From positions 169,837,296-169,901,295 of the forward strand of contig JBOZIK010000001.1 in the NCBI GenBank assembly GCA_051453625.1: a stretch of 64,000 nucleotides of DNA, in the 5' to 3' direction. A program made the translations under genes and the position numbers. Below, piece after piece: positions 44,962-55,985 of the stretch. The DNA is from Welwitschia mirabilis (lineage: Eukaryota; Gnetophyta; Gnetopsida; Welwitschiales). The notes below the pieces were generated by a model. The model searched no databases, was not told the DNA's origin, and saw only the letters and a list, made by a program, of their open reading frames with translations. Every line of letters begins with the position of its first letter. Positions within the stretch are counted from its first letter, which is position 1.

Positions 44962-45611
44962 NNNNNNNNNNNNNNNNNNNNNNNNNNNNNNNNNNNNNNN
45001 NNNNNNNNNNNNNNNNNNNNNNNNNNNNNNNNNNNNNNNNNNNNNNNNNNNNNNNNNNNNNNNNNNNNNNNNNNNNNNNNNNNNNNNNNNNNNNNNNNNN
45101 NNNNNNNNNNNNNNNNNNNNNNNNNNNNNNNNNNNNNNNNNNNNNNNNNNNNNNNNNNNNNNNNNNNNNNNNNNNNNNNNNNNNNNNNNNNNNNNNNNNN
45201 NNNNNNNNNNNNNNNNNNNNNNNNNNNNNNNNNNNNNNNNNNNNNNNNNNNNNNNNNNNNNNNNNNNNNNNNNNNNNNNNNNNNNNNNNNNNNNNNNNNN
45301 NNNNNNNNNNNNNNNNNNNNNNNNNNNNNNNNNNNNNNNNNNNNNNNNNNNNNNNNNNNNNNNNNNNNNNNNNNNNNNNNNNNNNNNNNNNNNNNNNNNN
45401 NNNNNNNNNNNNNNNNNNNNNNNNNNNNNNNNNNNNNNNNNNNNNNNNNNNNNNNNNNNNNNNNNNNNNNNNNNNNNNNNNNNNNNNNNNNNNNNNNNNN
45501 NNNNNNNNNNNNNNNNNNNNNNNNNNNNNNNNNNNNNNNNNNNNNNNNNNNNNNNNNNNNNNNNNNNNNNNNNNNNNNNNNNNNNNNNNNNNNNNNNNNN
45601 NNNNNNNNNNN
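44962..45611. other. Assembly gap (650 N)
   Basis: An N run at the 5' LTR/primer-site junction of unit 2. Open frames drawn across it are artefacts. Confidence 0.95.
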
Positions 45612-46921
45612 TATCAAATGGCATTCTCTCCATAGGGATAATTATGGTATCTTAACTAAATTTACATAAATTTTTGCTAGTCGTGTAATTATGATTTAAG
45701 AAAGAAGAAAAGAGAGAAGTGAATAATTTTATTAAAATTTTGTTGGAGAGGTAGAAAAGTAAGCTAGCTTTAAGGTTTAACTTGATTCATCCTCTAGAAC
45801 TTCTTCAATCTAAAGATACCCTGAAAATTCCTAAAATATACTTAATCGATCAAGTAGTGATGGCTCATGTTATAGTGACATAATCTCATTCATCATATGA
45901 GGATTAATGAACTCAAAAGTTACCTAGTCCTTTATAAACCTTAAATAATCATGGAAAGTAATAATTTAAAATACTTAGAATTCATTAAGTAAAAGAGACT
46001 TAAACCCACTAACTAAATAATTTACTCAGATAACAATATTACTTGATAACTTAGTTATTACTTAAGCATTATAAATATAAAGTTATTTGTAACTTAAAAT
46101 TAAAAGAAAATAACTACCTATATTAATTTTAAAAACACACATTACATCAATGTAGAAAGAATTCTAGAATGAAATTATTAAGCTATTCTTAAAACAAGCT
46201 TACTCCTAAAGATAGTGCTCAGAATACTATGTTAACTTGATGCTTCAAAGGTTCTACTACTTTATCAAAACCAAAGAAATTACAAATGAGGTCTCAAGGA
46301 CCTTTTATAGGCAAGCATGGGATAAGGGGTGGTTACAAGCCTTTGGCTTATAGTGTTAGGTGAGCAATTATAAAATCTATCATGTAGTTTTAGGTAGGAT
46401 CTTTGTCATCTTACATTTCATATGAATTATCATGACGTCCAACACTTGACTTTTAAATTCTATTATTTTATTAACTAATGATGCTATCATGTGTCTCCCA
46501 CATCATCCTACTCAACAGTATCACATGTCACTAATATGTGTTATTGTCATCTCTACCACATTTCATTGATAATGCTAGTTATTTCTAAGATGAAATATGA
46601 TTAAGCCCATAACTACATTTGGTTGAATTCTTTATGACAAGTTTAGAATGTAAGAATTGAAGTGTTTGATACAAAAGTATTGACAACACTAGAGACTTGA
46701 ACAATGACGCCAATTCTTTTGACTAAATAATGTTCATCTTTTTTAATGTTCTTTTAAATGAGATAATTATCTTGAAAATGTCATGGGAAGATGATAAGTC
46801 CATTATCATTATAGAAAAGTAATAGAAGACATATTCATGATAAATTAGTTATATTAATGTATTCTATTAAGATAAATTAATTAAATAACTTGATTAGAGT
46901 GTAAATTTTTACATGATAACA
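45612..46921 (-). repeat. 5' LTR of unit 2 (LTR C3), inner edge lost in gap
   Basis: Homologous to C1 over its length and ends at the same terminal ...ATAACA (46,921), i.e. TG on the minus strand. The inner end lies in or at the gap. Confidence 0.75.
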
Positions 46922-47443
46922 CTTGTAAAAGGAAGAAATATATTAATTTTTCTAATGATTAAAATTTTAAAATTTATATCTAAAACTGTATCAGAAGATC
47001 TATAGCTCTACTCATTTAAGTCAATATTTTTATAATTTTTAATTATGTATTCATATTTTTTCCCTTATTTTTTGTATTTATTATGATTGTAATATTTTTA
47101 TTTTATTAGTGAATATTGATAGACCATGTCTTCATAATCATTCTATATTTCATCTCCATGATACTTTTTAAAATTTCCTACCTTTTTTTGAGAAACATTA
47201 AACACATATTATATTATAACATAAGACCAGAGGAGATACAACATAGCTTAAAATCTATTTTTTTAAGTAGGTATACATCTTGTTAATAATCAAAGCCCAA
47301 AAATTAGCATCTAATTTAGTAACACTCATTTAAAATTCCAATAAAAAATAGGCTCTAAATAAGTATATCCAAATGAGTTTATAATAAAAATGGTATTTAG
47401 AGGACTCCAAATGTGGAAAATTTTTTCACCAATCTCAAGGCCT
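46922..47443. other. AT-rich stretch, nothing firm
   Basis: Possibly the 3' remains of the minus-strand L1 next to it. No RT block is recognisable. Confidence 0.35.
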
Positions 47444-48390
47444 CTATAATTCTAGGAAATAATCATTGAAAGAAGAGTTAAGATTACTTACCCTCTCAAA
47501 TGTCTCCTCTATCTTATTTTTCATTTTACCTTTTCTAGTATTCATTCTAATTCTTTTATCTGTCTGTCTAGTTTTTTGAGTTGTGCTAGTTGTTAATGCA
47601 TCTAAAACATGTTTATTTGCACTTTTACCATTATATCTTTGCTTGTATCCCATTTTCATTTCTAATTGCTATGTAATTTGGAAGATCAAACTGACACATT
47701 GTGAACGTGCTCTATGTGCTACTTTTTCTATTTAGTTATTTCACATTCATTTCCTATTTTGTTTTCCTACATCTGTTCTAGGTTCTTTATCTTAAAAAAA
47801 AAATATCATGTTTATTTGCTTGAGTGATTGGGTTATTTTTTAGAACTAAAGCTAGTTTTTTTTTTATGATCTTTCTTCTTGACTTCTTATCAATCATTTT
47901 TTTCCCACTTTCTCATTTTTCTTACATTTATTCATTGTATGCCCATTCTTATCACACTTCAAACATTGCAACAAAATATTTTTAATTTTTAGATTTAAAA
48001 TTAATTTACCCCACATGATATCCAAGATTAGTTTTTTCACTTTAAAGCTATCTGGTTTTATGTAAACATGTATTTTAGTCATTGCCATTTTTGCCATTGA
48101 ATCTATATTCTTGTCAAGTTTAACAAACTCTTTTAACATATCACTAAGTTACTTAAAGAAATTTGGATGCCATATTTTTGGATGAGAGTTTATAATATGA
48201 ATTCAAACTAGGATCTTTTTAAAATTGATGGGTTTATTAAGAATTAAAGGGGACCATTTGATTAGGGCTAAACCTTTATGACAAAAAAAAGGCCCTTCTA
48301 ATAAAACCTTATTCATTTCTTCCTTAAAATAAAATATCAAGCCACTTTGTCTTACTAAGCTATCACAAAAGCTATCCATGCTCTAGGTTC
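47444..48390 (-). pseudogene. L1-type LINE ORF1 (DUF4283-like plus zinc knuckle)
   Basis: Minus-strand reading from about 48,380: LIFYFKEEMNKVLLEGPFF, then ALIKWSPLI, the DUF4283 pattern. The 81-codon frame 48,139-47,894 contains an IHVYIKPDSFKVKKL block and CLKCDKNGHTMNKCKK, an intact C-x2-C-x4-H-x4-C zinc knuckle. A Lys/Arg-rich tail follows to 47,444. RNA-binding protein of an L1; ORF2 is not recognisable downstream. Stops and frameshifts are fewer than in most of the window. Confidence 0.7.
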
Positions 48391-48779
48391 TAATCTAGAA
48401 AACCTACATTGTGGGACTTAAAAGGATGATCATATTTTAATCAAGTAATGCCATAAAATGGAAAACGTTTTCAAACCAATAATTACTAAATTAGATTTAT
48501 GCATTTATTGCCTTAGATGAGAAATAAGCACCTAAAAAATTAGAATTAATTCTTATGTCCTTTTCTTAATAAAGATGATTTAATTTTATGAAATATGAGA
48601 TTAGACCATTGTACATACCAAAATATTATGAAGATAACAAAAGAGTAAAGCATGTTAAAATCAACCACTCTTTCATCCCAAATGAAATATAACTTGCATT
48701 AAAGGTAAACAAAAGATAACTTCTCATAATATTTCAATGGAAAAAAAGATAAAACAATTGGAGTTAGTTCATATGAAAT
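48391..48779. other. AT-rich stretch, nothing recognised
   Basis: Lies between the L1 ORF1 trace (minus) and the integrase fragment (plus). No motif found. Confidence 0.4.
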
Positions 48780-49175
48780 GTAAACTCATACATTTAAAAG
48801 ATCTAGGTATTTTATGATTATTATAGATAATTACTCAAGATATGGTTTGTCTTTCTTATTGAATTTAAAGGAAGAGGATTTTTCCACTTTGAAAAATAAT
48901 ATTGAAAATTAATTAGATATAAAAGTTAAAATAATTAGGGATGACAAGGTGGTGAATTTGTGAATGAAGAATTAATACAATTTTGTAATGAATATGGCAT
49001 TCAAAAGTAGGCTACATGTGTTAAATCTCCACAATATAATGGAACTGTAAAAAGGAAAAATCGAATAATTCAAGAAATGGCTAAATGTTTACTATTTAAG
49101 CCAAGTTTCCAAATACATATTAAGGTGAGGATCTTACTATAATAACTTATCTTTTTAATAGAGTTATTAGATTAG
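48780..49175 (+). pseudogene. Ty1/copia integrase core fragment
   Basis: The plus strand reads YFMIIIDNYSRYGLSFLL (first core Asp kept), then an IIRDD...EFVNEELIQFCNEYGI block. After a stop that fits Gln come ATCVKSPQYNGTVKRKNRII and EMAKCLLF. The third catalytic residue, Glu in the usual VERKNR, is Lys here (G-to-A). Frameshifts occur in the middle. The trace stops where the minus-strand Sirevirus-like LTR begins, so the LTR probably landed in this element. Confidence 0.7.
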
Positions 49176-49360
49176 CTAAGGATCATTGAACTCAGAGGAA
49201 AGGGATGAATGAGTTCTATAAAATAAAACTTTTAACCAATAATAGAGTGAAAAAGCATAATAATAAACACCTTACCAAGGTAACTAGTTCTCCAACCTAG
49301 ATATGTCCACACACAGAGGGTAGCTTTCTTTCACACCTTTGAATATTCTTGACCTAAAAA

Positions 49361-49734
49361 AAAATAGTGGTTTTTTAATGCGCCACCAACCTTATAATAA
49401 TGAGAGTCTTCTTGCAAGGTAGCACTCTCTTTTCCTTAGGAAAATAGTGGTATTCTGGTACACCATAAACCTTATAATAATGAAAGTCTCTTCACAAGGC
49501 ATCACTCTCTTTCCCTCAAGAAAATAGTGGTTTTCTAGCTCACCATAAATCTTATAGTAATACAAGTCTACTTGCAAGGTGATACTCTCTTTGCCTTAGG
49601 AAATTAGTGGTTTTCTGGTGCACTACAAAGCTTACAATAATAAGAGCCTTCTTTCAAGGTAGCACTCTCTTACCCTCAAAGAGATAGTGGTTTTCTAACT
49701 CACCACTTACATTACAATAATACAAATGCTCATA
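49361..49734 (-). repeat. Tandem array of 80-bp units inside the S1 LTR
   Basis: Four full units start at 49,361, 49,441, 49,521 and 49,601 (each exactly 80 bp, opening A(A/T)A(A/T)TAGTGG), and a fifth part unit starts at 49,681. Units 2 and 4 resemble each other most, as do 3 and 5, suggesting duplication by pairs. The plus-strand LTR has only two full units (59,098-59,262). Confidence 0.9.
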
Positions 49735-50290
49735 GGCATAATCTTAATGCACACCCATATAAGGATTATCTTATAATGAAATAGATAATACAAGAGTTAG
49801 CTTATAATAATATTTATGAATAAGATAGTTAAACAATGTAAGGTTCACAAATACAAGACACTAACAAGCCTAAATGATGTAGTGTTGAAGAAGACTTGAG
49901 TTTGTTGTTATTTTTGTTTTCATCATGATTGTTAACAAATGATGCGATGGTATAAGATCTAAGAACAAATAATGTAGACACTGTAATATTTTTTCCAAAT
50001 GATATCTTTGATTCTTCATGAGTAGTTTCAATCATCAATGCATTCTTCATTCTATTAGAGATTTAATCATTATGTGCCAAAGAAGATTGTGATTATTGAA
50101 GTTTCAAAAGTTGTGAATTATTTTGTCACATTATGTCTTTTTATCATTAAAGAGAAACTAGCTGTTTGATCTTAAACAATAGCCATTTAAGCTTTGTAAT
50201 TATCATGAAATAAATAGGAACATCTAGGCATCAAGTATGCATCTTTATTTTTAATTGACATGAAATTTGATTCAAGATGTTTTCAAATTT

Positions 50291-50692
50291 GTAGATGTCT
50301 ACTGACAATTAGAGGTTTTTACTTGATAGATGTCTTCAGTGAACTTGTTGAAAAATTGACAAACTTGGTTTATTTTATCTGTGGTCCTTTATGATTATGA
50401 ATTCATGATGAAAACATTGATAGCTCACTCGAAATGTAAAATACTCCTCAAAGTAAAAATTGAATCTATTACCTATTTTACTTTGGTCTAGATGTATTCA
50501 AACATGTAGACATCTTTTATCTGTGTCCTATCTAACTTTTAGCAGATTTGTCTTTAATGAGATAGTTGTATTTAACCTAAGACTTAAAAGCTAGTACATC
50601 AAAGACATCTTTAATCTATATACATCTTTATCATAGACATCTTTAAGTTTCTAAATGTATTCATCATAAACATCTTCATTTTGTAGATGTCT
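50291..50692. promoter_or_regulatory. Cluster of AGATGTCT/AGACATCT dyads in the S1 LTR
   Basis: Exact octamers at 50,293, 50,328, 50,508, 50,603, 50,635 and 50,685, the first inside GTAGATGTCTAC, plus several one-off forms. The arms AGA and TCT flank a central YR pair. Sireviruses are known to carry clustered palindromic motifs; this may be the version of that signal in this family. Confidence 0.55.
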
Positions 50693-50863
50693 TCAGATAA
50701 TTAATCTTGCAATTTCAATTCTGAGCCTTTTCATGAGATATCATCTTTGAAGATCCATTATGGACTTATGTTATCTTGAACTAATTTTCTTTGCAATGAC
50801 CTATATACATAATGATACAAAATATTTAACAAGTGGAATCATCAAAACTAGATTTACCAATAA

Positions 50864-50874
50864 TCTCCACCTTG
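50864..50874 (-). other. Polypurine tract of the S1 minus copy
   Basis: The minus strand reads CAAGGTGGAGA directly before the LTR start, the common Ty1/Sirevirus polypurine tract. It proves this LTR is the 3' LTR and that the internal region lies to the right. Confidence 0.75.
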
Positions 50875-50884
50875 TTGATGATGT

Positions 50885-51400
50885 CCAAAATTTGATAAAT
50901 CTCATTAGTGTAGTTTTATTCAATTAACTAAAATTGAATATTCATGTTTAAGATGGAAAAACACATAAACATTTGATAATATCACTTGAATAAGAAATAA
51001 AAGCATATATACATTTGATAAATCATAATATTAGTCATTTGAATAAGCATGTAGAATGTAGAGTAAGAAAAGCATAAAAACATTTGGTAATTTCATTCGA
51101 AAATGTTAACAACTTATTAAGTAATATATGCTTAACAAAAATATGTCAATAAAATTAGATCATATTATTTAAATTATGCGCTAATAATACATTATGAAAA
51201 ATATGCTCATGGTAATGTGATAATAATAAAAATTAGAGCATGACATTTTAGAATTGTGCCAATCAAAATATGATATTACGACATGAGATTGTGTCAATAA
51301 ATAAAGTATTCTAATAATACATGATATTAAAGATCATAAAAATGTGCTAAAGAGAAATGATATTAAGCATGAAAGTGTTAATAAAAACATCTATAAAATA
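50885..51400. other. AT-rich region between env-like ORF and polypurine tract
   Basis: No coding trace seen; probably the 3' untranslated part of S1. Confidence 0.45.
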
Positions 51401-52880
51401 ACATCATTGTAAATGATAGAAACATAACACAATGTGGGCCAAATATTGAGAGTGAGCATCAATGAATAATAATGTTACTTAGGGATCCAATCTAACATCC
51501 CATAGACAAGTATCCATGTATAATAAGATGTCCTTATGCTTAAGGCTGATGTGCTCAACCAAAAGCAACTAATTTACCATTAATTTGCTAAAACATATTT
51601 CCCTTTTTGAATAGTATAAAAAAGGATCTAATCACTAAGAGTAGAGTCTCTCATGTAAGACATGCCTTCTCCTTCTTTATCACTCTCATGTGTGATGGAA
51701 GTCTATTGGGTAGAGGATGAGGAAGATGTAGGTGATGGAATATGGCACTTCCTAAAAGGATGCTAAGATGTCTTACCTACACCCTCATAGATCTATCTTC
51801 TCATATGTTGATACATTTAAGAAGTGATAGATGTTTCAAAGAAGCTAGCTGTCGCTACCTCTATGAGGGATGCTAGTAGTTAAAAGGTAAAAAGTGGTGG
51901 TATCTAAATAGGCTCAATGTGAGATGGTAGTGATGGTGGTGTATGCAATGAAGGTAGAGATGGTAACTATGATGATGAAGAAGGTCTAGGAGTTAAAGGT
52001 AATTGAGTAGGATAACAAGCTAGAATCTTATAATGTGGATGACAGAAATAAGGGGCTATATATTTGATCTCTTAAACTTTATCTCCTACAATTGTCTCTG
52101 CTAAGATGGAGTGAAAGACTATTGCTTCCCCTGCACCAATGCCTCCATAGAAGCCTGGTACTTCCCCTAAGCCTATGCCTTATCTCTTGATGATCTATCT
52201 GTAGAATCACTATTAGCTACTCTAATAGAGTCATAACCTATGCCATCTAAAGCTAGAGATGCTTATTATTATTTTGATTCCTTCTTCAAATATGACTGAG
52301 GATTTCTCATGATCTCTTAATTCTCTACTAGATCCTCATCCTTACTAGTTGTGAACTTGTATTTCTTTAGCTTTAATAAATATCTGTCAATTTTGCCAAT
52401 CATTTTTGCTATTGCCTTTAACCCCTTTGTTACTGATGAAGAACTACGAGTAGTAGTAGAATAAGATCTCTATAACTATGAAGGCCTCCTACTTATGCCC
52501 TTACCTAATGGAATTAGCACTCTTTATTTTTTACTAAATTTTACTACTGATTTATTCTTGTGAATATAATTAACTTAAGGAGCTGAAATGTTTGCGTTAC
52601 TAATAATCAAACTGATAAGATAAGGGTAACCCAAAGTCTAGTCTGATCCTTACGAAAAAGAGAGATAATATCTATATACAATATAAAACCCAGATCATAT
52701 GGAGTAAATGATTTTAAAGATGCTAACAGAATAAAGTTAGCTCAAAAAATGTCATTGTCGTATGTCAAAAATGCAAAGATGATTTAAAAGTTGGTCATGT
52801 TTCATCTAGATAAGTCTTTTTAATAAAGAACATTCTCTGGTTACTTTAGTACCCCATATGTTCTCACTTCATAAAGCCTG
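51401..52880 (-). pseudogene. Env-like / plant transposon-protein ORF of S1 (minus copy)
   Basis: Minus-strand reading from about 52,850: an LGYPYLISLIISNANISAP block (about 52,640-52,580), YIHKNKSVVKFSKK, then IAKMIGKIDRYLLKLKKYKF (about 52,405-52,345) and a Ser/Pro/Glu-rich tail. These match the plus-strand copy block for block (LGHPFLISLIISNVNILMP; ISNIVGKIERNLMMFKKHTL). The family is the extra ORF with a 'putative plant transposon protein' domain found in Sireviruses; its function is unknown. Stops and frame shifts break it. Confidence 0.65.
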
Positions 52881-53400
52881 AATATTCCCTCTTATTATAG
52901 TCAATTTTTATAACAACAACCTACTTACAAGTGTGGACATCCCTACTTAAACAGGGTAGACATATCCTCTCCTTATGGGAAAATTATATGACTATAAAGT
53001 TTCAGATGTGGACATTCCTACTTAAGATATCTTGAATGTCCTTACTTCTCTTAGTATTTCTGCACAAGAAGTTGAATCATTGACAAATGCTAATATCCCC
53101 ACTTAAACTACCCTAGATGTTCCCCCTCCTTTTGGTTTCTATTTGTACCTTTAATAGGTGTAGATGTCTACACCCTCTTAAGGATGGACATCTGCCCTCC
53201 TCAAAGTATGGATGTCTTCACATTTTTAGGGTAAACATTCCCACTCCTAATGCATTGCAAAATAGTCATCTTCAATAGAATTCATGATAATTTCAATAGT
53301 TACCTTATTTAACATGATCTTCAAGGATAATTAATGGAGAGTATTCCTTGAGAAGAGAACCTGATTAGCTTTAAAATTAAATGAGATCTTAACTAAATAG
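52881..53400. promoter_or_regulatory. Dyad-rich region upstream of the env-like ORF (S1 minus copy)
   Basis: Contains GGTGTAGATGTCTACACC at 53,157-53,174, an inverted repeat with 8-bp arms around TG, and nearby GGACATCT, GGATGTCT and GTGGACAT strings (52,935-53,220). The plus copy has its dyad cluster in the same place, just before the env-like ORF (61,564-62,005). Confidence 0.5.
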
Positions 53401-53945
53401 ATCTTAAAAGTATTATTCTATAGTTCTCTAACAGCTATATTTTTCATTCTTTTAAAAAGGGCAAAAATCAGTTCATTTTATTACTAATGTAAGTTTTTGT
53501 GAATGGTAGCCTAATCTTGGATATCATCCAGTGTCCTTATCTTATGTGATCAATTTAAACAATATAGAACTTATCTCATTCATGCTTGAGGCGCATCTTC
53601 TTTCTCTCTTTAATTTTTATGGTTGAGTCTAAGCCTTTAAAAGACTTCAAATTGTATTAGATTGATGATAAGCCTGAAATTATTATTATTGTAAAAGACA
53701 TTAATGATTAGCCAAAAAATCTTTAGTTGAAGAGCTTCAAAGGAAGTAGGAAAGGTGATCCATTTATCTCTCCCTAAAGAATGGAGTAGGCACTTTACTG
53801 AACCACTATAAATTCCATGTGCTGATTATTTTTCTTACTTGTATTATTTTATGTTAGTTTTCTTTCATGCAATACTGATTAAAATTATAAAAGTAGGATT
53901 AATCTTAATTTTTTAATTTATTAGTTCTATTCATCCCCCTATAGG
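53401..53945 (+). repeat. Probable 5' LTR remnant of a second Ty1/copia element (S2)
   Basis: Non-coding DNA ending ...ATTCATCCCCCTATAGGACTTTCA just before a primer site, the usual end of a Sirevirus-type LTR. No second copy is in the window, so the left border is a guess. The LTR may be truncated by neighbouring insertions. Confidence 0.4.
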
Positions 53946-53954
53946 ACTTTCAAT

Positions 53955-53970
53955 TAGTATTTGAGTAAGG
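53955..53970 (+). other. Primer binding site of S2, initiator-Met tRNA type
   Basis: TAGTATTTGAGTAAGG corresponds to TGGTATCAGAGCAAGG with three transitions and one transversion. It opens the plus-strand element 53,955-58,093. Confidence 0.65.
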
Positions 53971-53999
53971 TTACTTTTAATAGAGTTTTACCACTCTAA

Positions 54000-55200
54000 G
54001 AGATCAAATGGGACCCAACTTTGATGAATGCCATTTACTCTTAAGGCCTCCCTTCTTCAATGGATCTAATTACTTATTTTAGAAAACTAAAATGCTTATA
54101 TTTATAAGATCTCTTGATTTGAATATCTAGGATAGTGTTGTATGTGGCTATTCTAAACCTGCTATTCCTTTATTAGATTGGTTAGACAAATAGAGGAAGG
54201 AAGTAAGTTTCTATGCCAAAGCAATAAACATGTTGATTTATGCTCTTAGTCTTGAAGAATACAGCTAAGTAATCAAGTGTTCTCCTATAAAAGAAATCTA
54301 GGATACCATTGAAATTGCACATGAAGGTATGAATGTTATCAAAAATTCCAAATTAGAATTTATAATAACTCAACTTGAAAATGTTAGAATGGAAGAATAA
54401 GAGTGCATTACCAGATACACAACCAAGATTACAGACATTATGAACATAATGTAGGGTCTTAGAAAAAAGGTTCCAAAATAAAGGACCCTGAGAAAAATAT
54501 TGAGGAGTCTACCCAAATGCTCTTGACTTAAGGTTACTACAATAGAAGAAAGAAAGAATTTAGATACCATAAGTCTTGAGGAGCTTAAAGGATATCTAAT
54601 TACATATGAATCGACCATCATAAAAGATGAAGATCCTAAGACCAAAAACATTATTTTAAAATGCTTCATTTATGGTAAGGAAGAATCAAGTAATGAAGAA
54701 GATAATGAAGATCTAGTAATGCTAGCCAAAAACTTTAGAATGTTCTTAAGAAAGAAAAAGGATTCAAAAAGATCAAGATCAAATGAAAGTAAAGAGAAAA
54801 TGGAGAAGAAAATATTCTTTAGAAGTTTTAGCAAAAAAAAGAAATCATTATAATATTTTAAGTGTAAAGGATATGGAGCCATAGTTGTTGAATGTGCTAA
54901 TACAAAAAAAGTTAAAAAAAAAAGAAAAGAAGACTCTTAAAGTTACTTGGAATGATGAAGAAGAATCTGAGTCAGAGACATCTCAAAATGAAGAAGAGGA
55001 TTGTGGGTTATCCGCTATAGTCGAGGAGCATGTTTTCATCACAATGTTCAAAGATAAATAAGCAATCATAGATAATGATTAGGTAAATGTTAAACCTTTT
55101 TAAAACATTGAAGAAGCTTATAAACAATTATATTTTGATTATGAAGTTCTAGCTTACAAAAATAAAGATTTAAAATTTGAATTAATTTCATTATAAACTA
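54000..55200 (+). pseudogene. gag of the S2 Ty1/copia element
   Basis: Reads in pieces: an RPPFF.GSNY-like start (about 54,040), KCSPIKEI..TIEIAHEGMN, KNSKLEFIITQLENVRMEE, a RKILRSLPK block (about 54,490), then ISLEELKGYLITYESTI, the Ty1 capsid (UBN2) pattern of plant copia elements. An acidic/basic linker leads to the zinc knuckle at about 54,855: YFKCKGYGAIVVECAN, where the first Cys is Tyr and the His is Ala. Beyond it an acidic region (EEESESETSQNEEE) and a coiled stretch (to about 55,310). Minus-strand frames 54,370-54,882 are antisense shadows. Confidence 0.75.
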
Positions 55201-55985
55201 AAATTGATATAGCCAACCAAAAATTGGATAGGGTCATTGAGAATCTTGCAAGTTTAAATAAGATGATTTCAATATTATCAAGTGATTTAGAGGCTGCAAG
55301 CGGTTACAATCCATTTATCACTTCCTTTTTTAACAAGGTAAAGTTAGGGAAAAGAAGGTATGCACTAAATTTTTACAATTCAAAGTGTTTAAATTTTTAT
55401 TATTTTTATTATAGAGGATTAGAACTTATTAAATTCACTTGTCTCATTAGAAATGGAAATTTCTTCTAATATGAGAGTGACATGTTTCGATGGAGACAAA
55501 AAAAAATGAAAAATCAGCCTCTTATTAAATAAAAATAGATTAAAAGGAGTCATTCAAAGGTCAAACTTACCTAAAAGCAAAGGAGCATTATAGATGATTC
55601 TTGGACAGTAGCTATTCAAAACACATAATAGGTGACAAAAGGTTCTTTCATACACTTATTAACTATGATGGAGATGAGGTGTTCTTTGGCAATAATTGTA
55701 AGGCCACAATCAAGGAAAAGGGCATGGTATGTGAATATAATTGACCCAAAATTAATGATGTTTTATATGTTAACAATATCAAGCATAATATTTTGAGTAT
55801 CACTCAGATATATGATAATGGCAATATGGTCATTTTTAATAAAGATAAATATGTAGTGAAGAATATTTCTAATAATAAAGAGCTATTAATTGCTCATAGG
55901 TTAGTAAACTTATATTCTATGGGTGGAAAACTACATGATAAGAATTATGTGGATTCACTCAAGAAAGTCAAGAATGACTCTATTA
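55201..55985 (+). pseudogene. Coiled-coil linker and protease of S2
   Basis: A coiled segment (QKLDRVIENLASLNKMISIL, about 55,215) precedes the protease. The active-site block is LDSSYSKHIIGDKRFF (about 55,600-55,650) in place of the usual LDSGCSRHMTGD: Asp and Ser are kept, Gly and Cys are changed. It then continues open for over 100 codons with one stop: FFGNNCKATIKEKG, NDVLYVNNIKHNILSI, and the gag-pre-integrase entry to 55,996. The length of this open run is unusual for the window. Confidence 0.7.

Larger units (their letters stand above)
31529..46921 (-). mobile_element. Tandem pair of gag/protease-only Athila-type elements sharing a central LTR
   Basis: Three copies of one LTR (31,529-32,880; 38,034-39,330; before 45,612-46,921) alternate with two homologous internal regions on the minus strand, giving LTR-internal-LTR-internal-LTR. 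Each internal region has a tRNA-Asp-type primer site, gag and protease, and only the first few residues of RT before switching to non-coding DNA. RNase H and integrase are absent from both, so these are probably non-autonomous derivatives mobilised by full Athila elements. The middle LTR serves both units, as left by recombination between LTRs of two copies. Two large gaps (40,615-41,426; 44,962-45,611) interrupt unit 2. Confidence 0.7.
49187..50862 (-). repeat. 3' LTR of a Sirevirus-like element (S1, minus copy)
   Basis: Homologous (opposite orientation) to 58,094-59,443. The minus strand starts TATTGGTAAATCTAGTTTTG right after a polypurine tract and ends ...TCTGAGTTCA. It is about 1.68 kb, longer than the plus copy partly because it has more 80-bp repeat units (49,361-49,734). 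It holds a cluster of AGA-YR-TCT dyads at 50,291-50,692. Confidence 0.75.

Noticed and set aside
44890-45655. Three long open frames on both strands
   Set aside because: They span the 650-N gap and have only a few real codons at the ends.
49392-49577. 61-codon minus frame
   Set aside because: It lies within the 80-bp LTR array. The period is not a multiple of three and no protein motif is present.
49361-49734. CRISPR-like array of regular repeats
   Set aside because: The 80-bp units are contiguous with no spacers and lie in a plant LTR.
54370-54882. Two minus-strand frames with hydrophobic stretches
   Set aside because: Antisense shadows of the lysine/glutamate-rich gag of S2.
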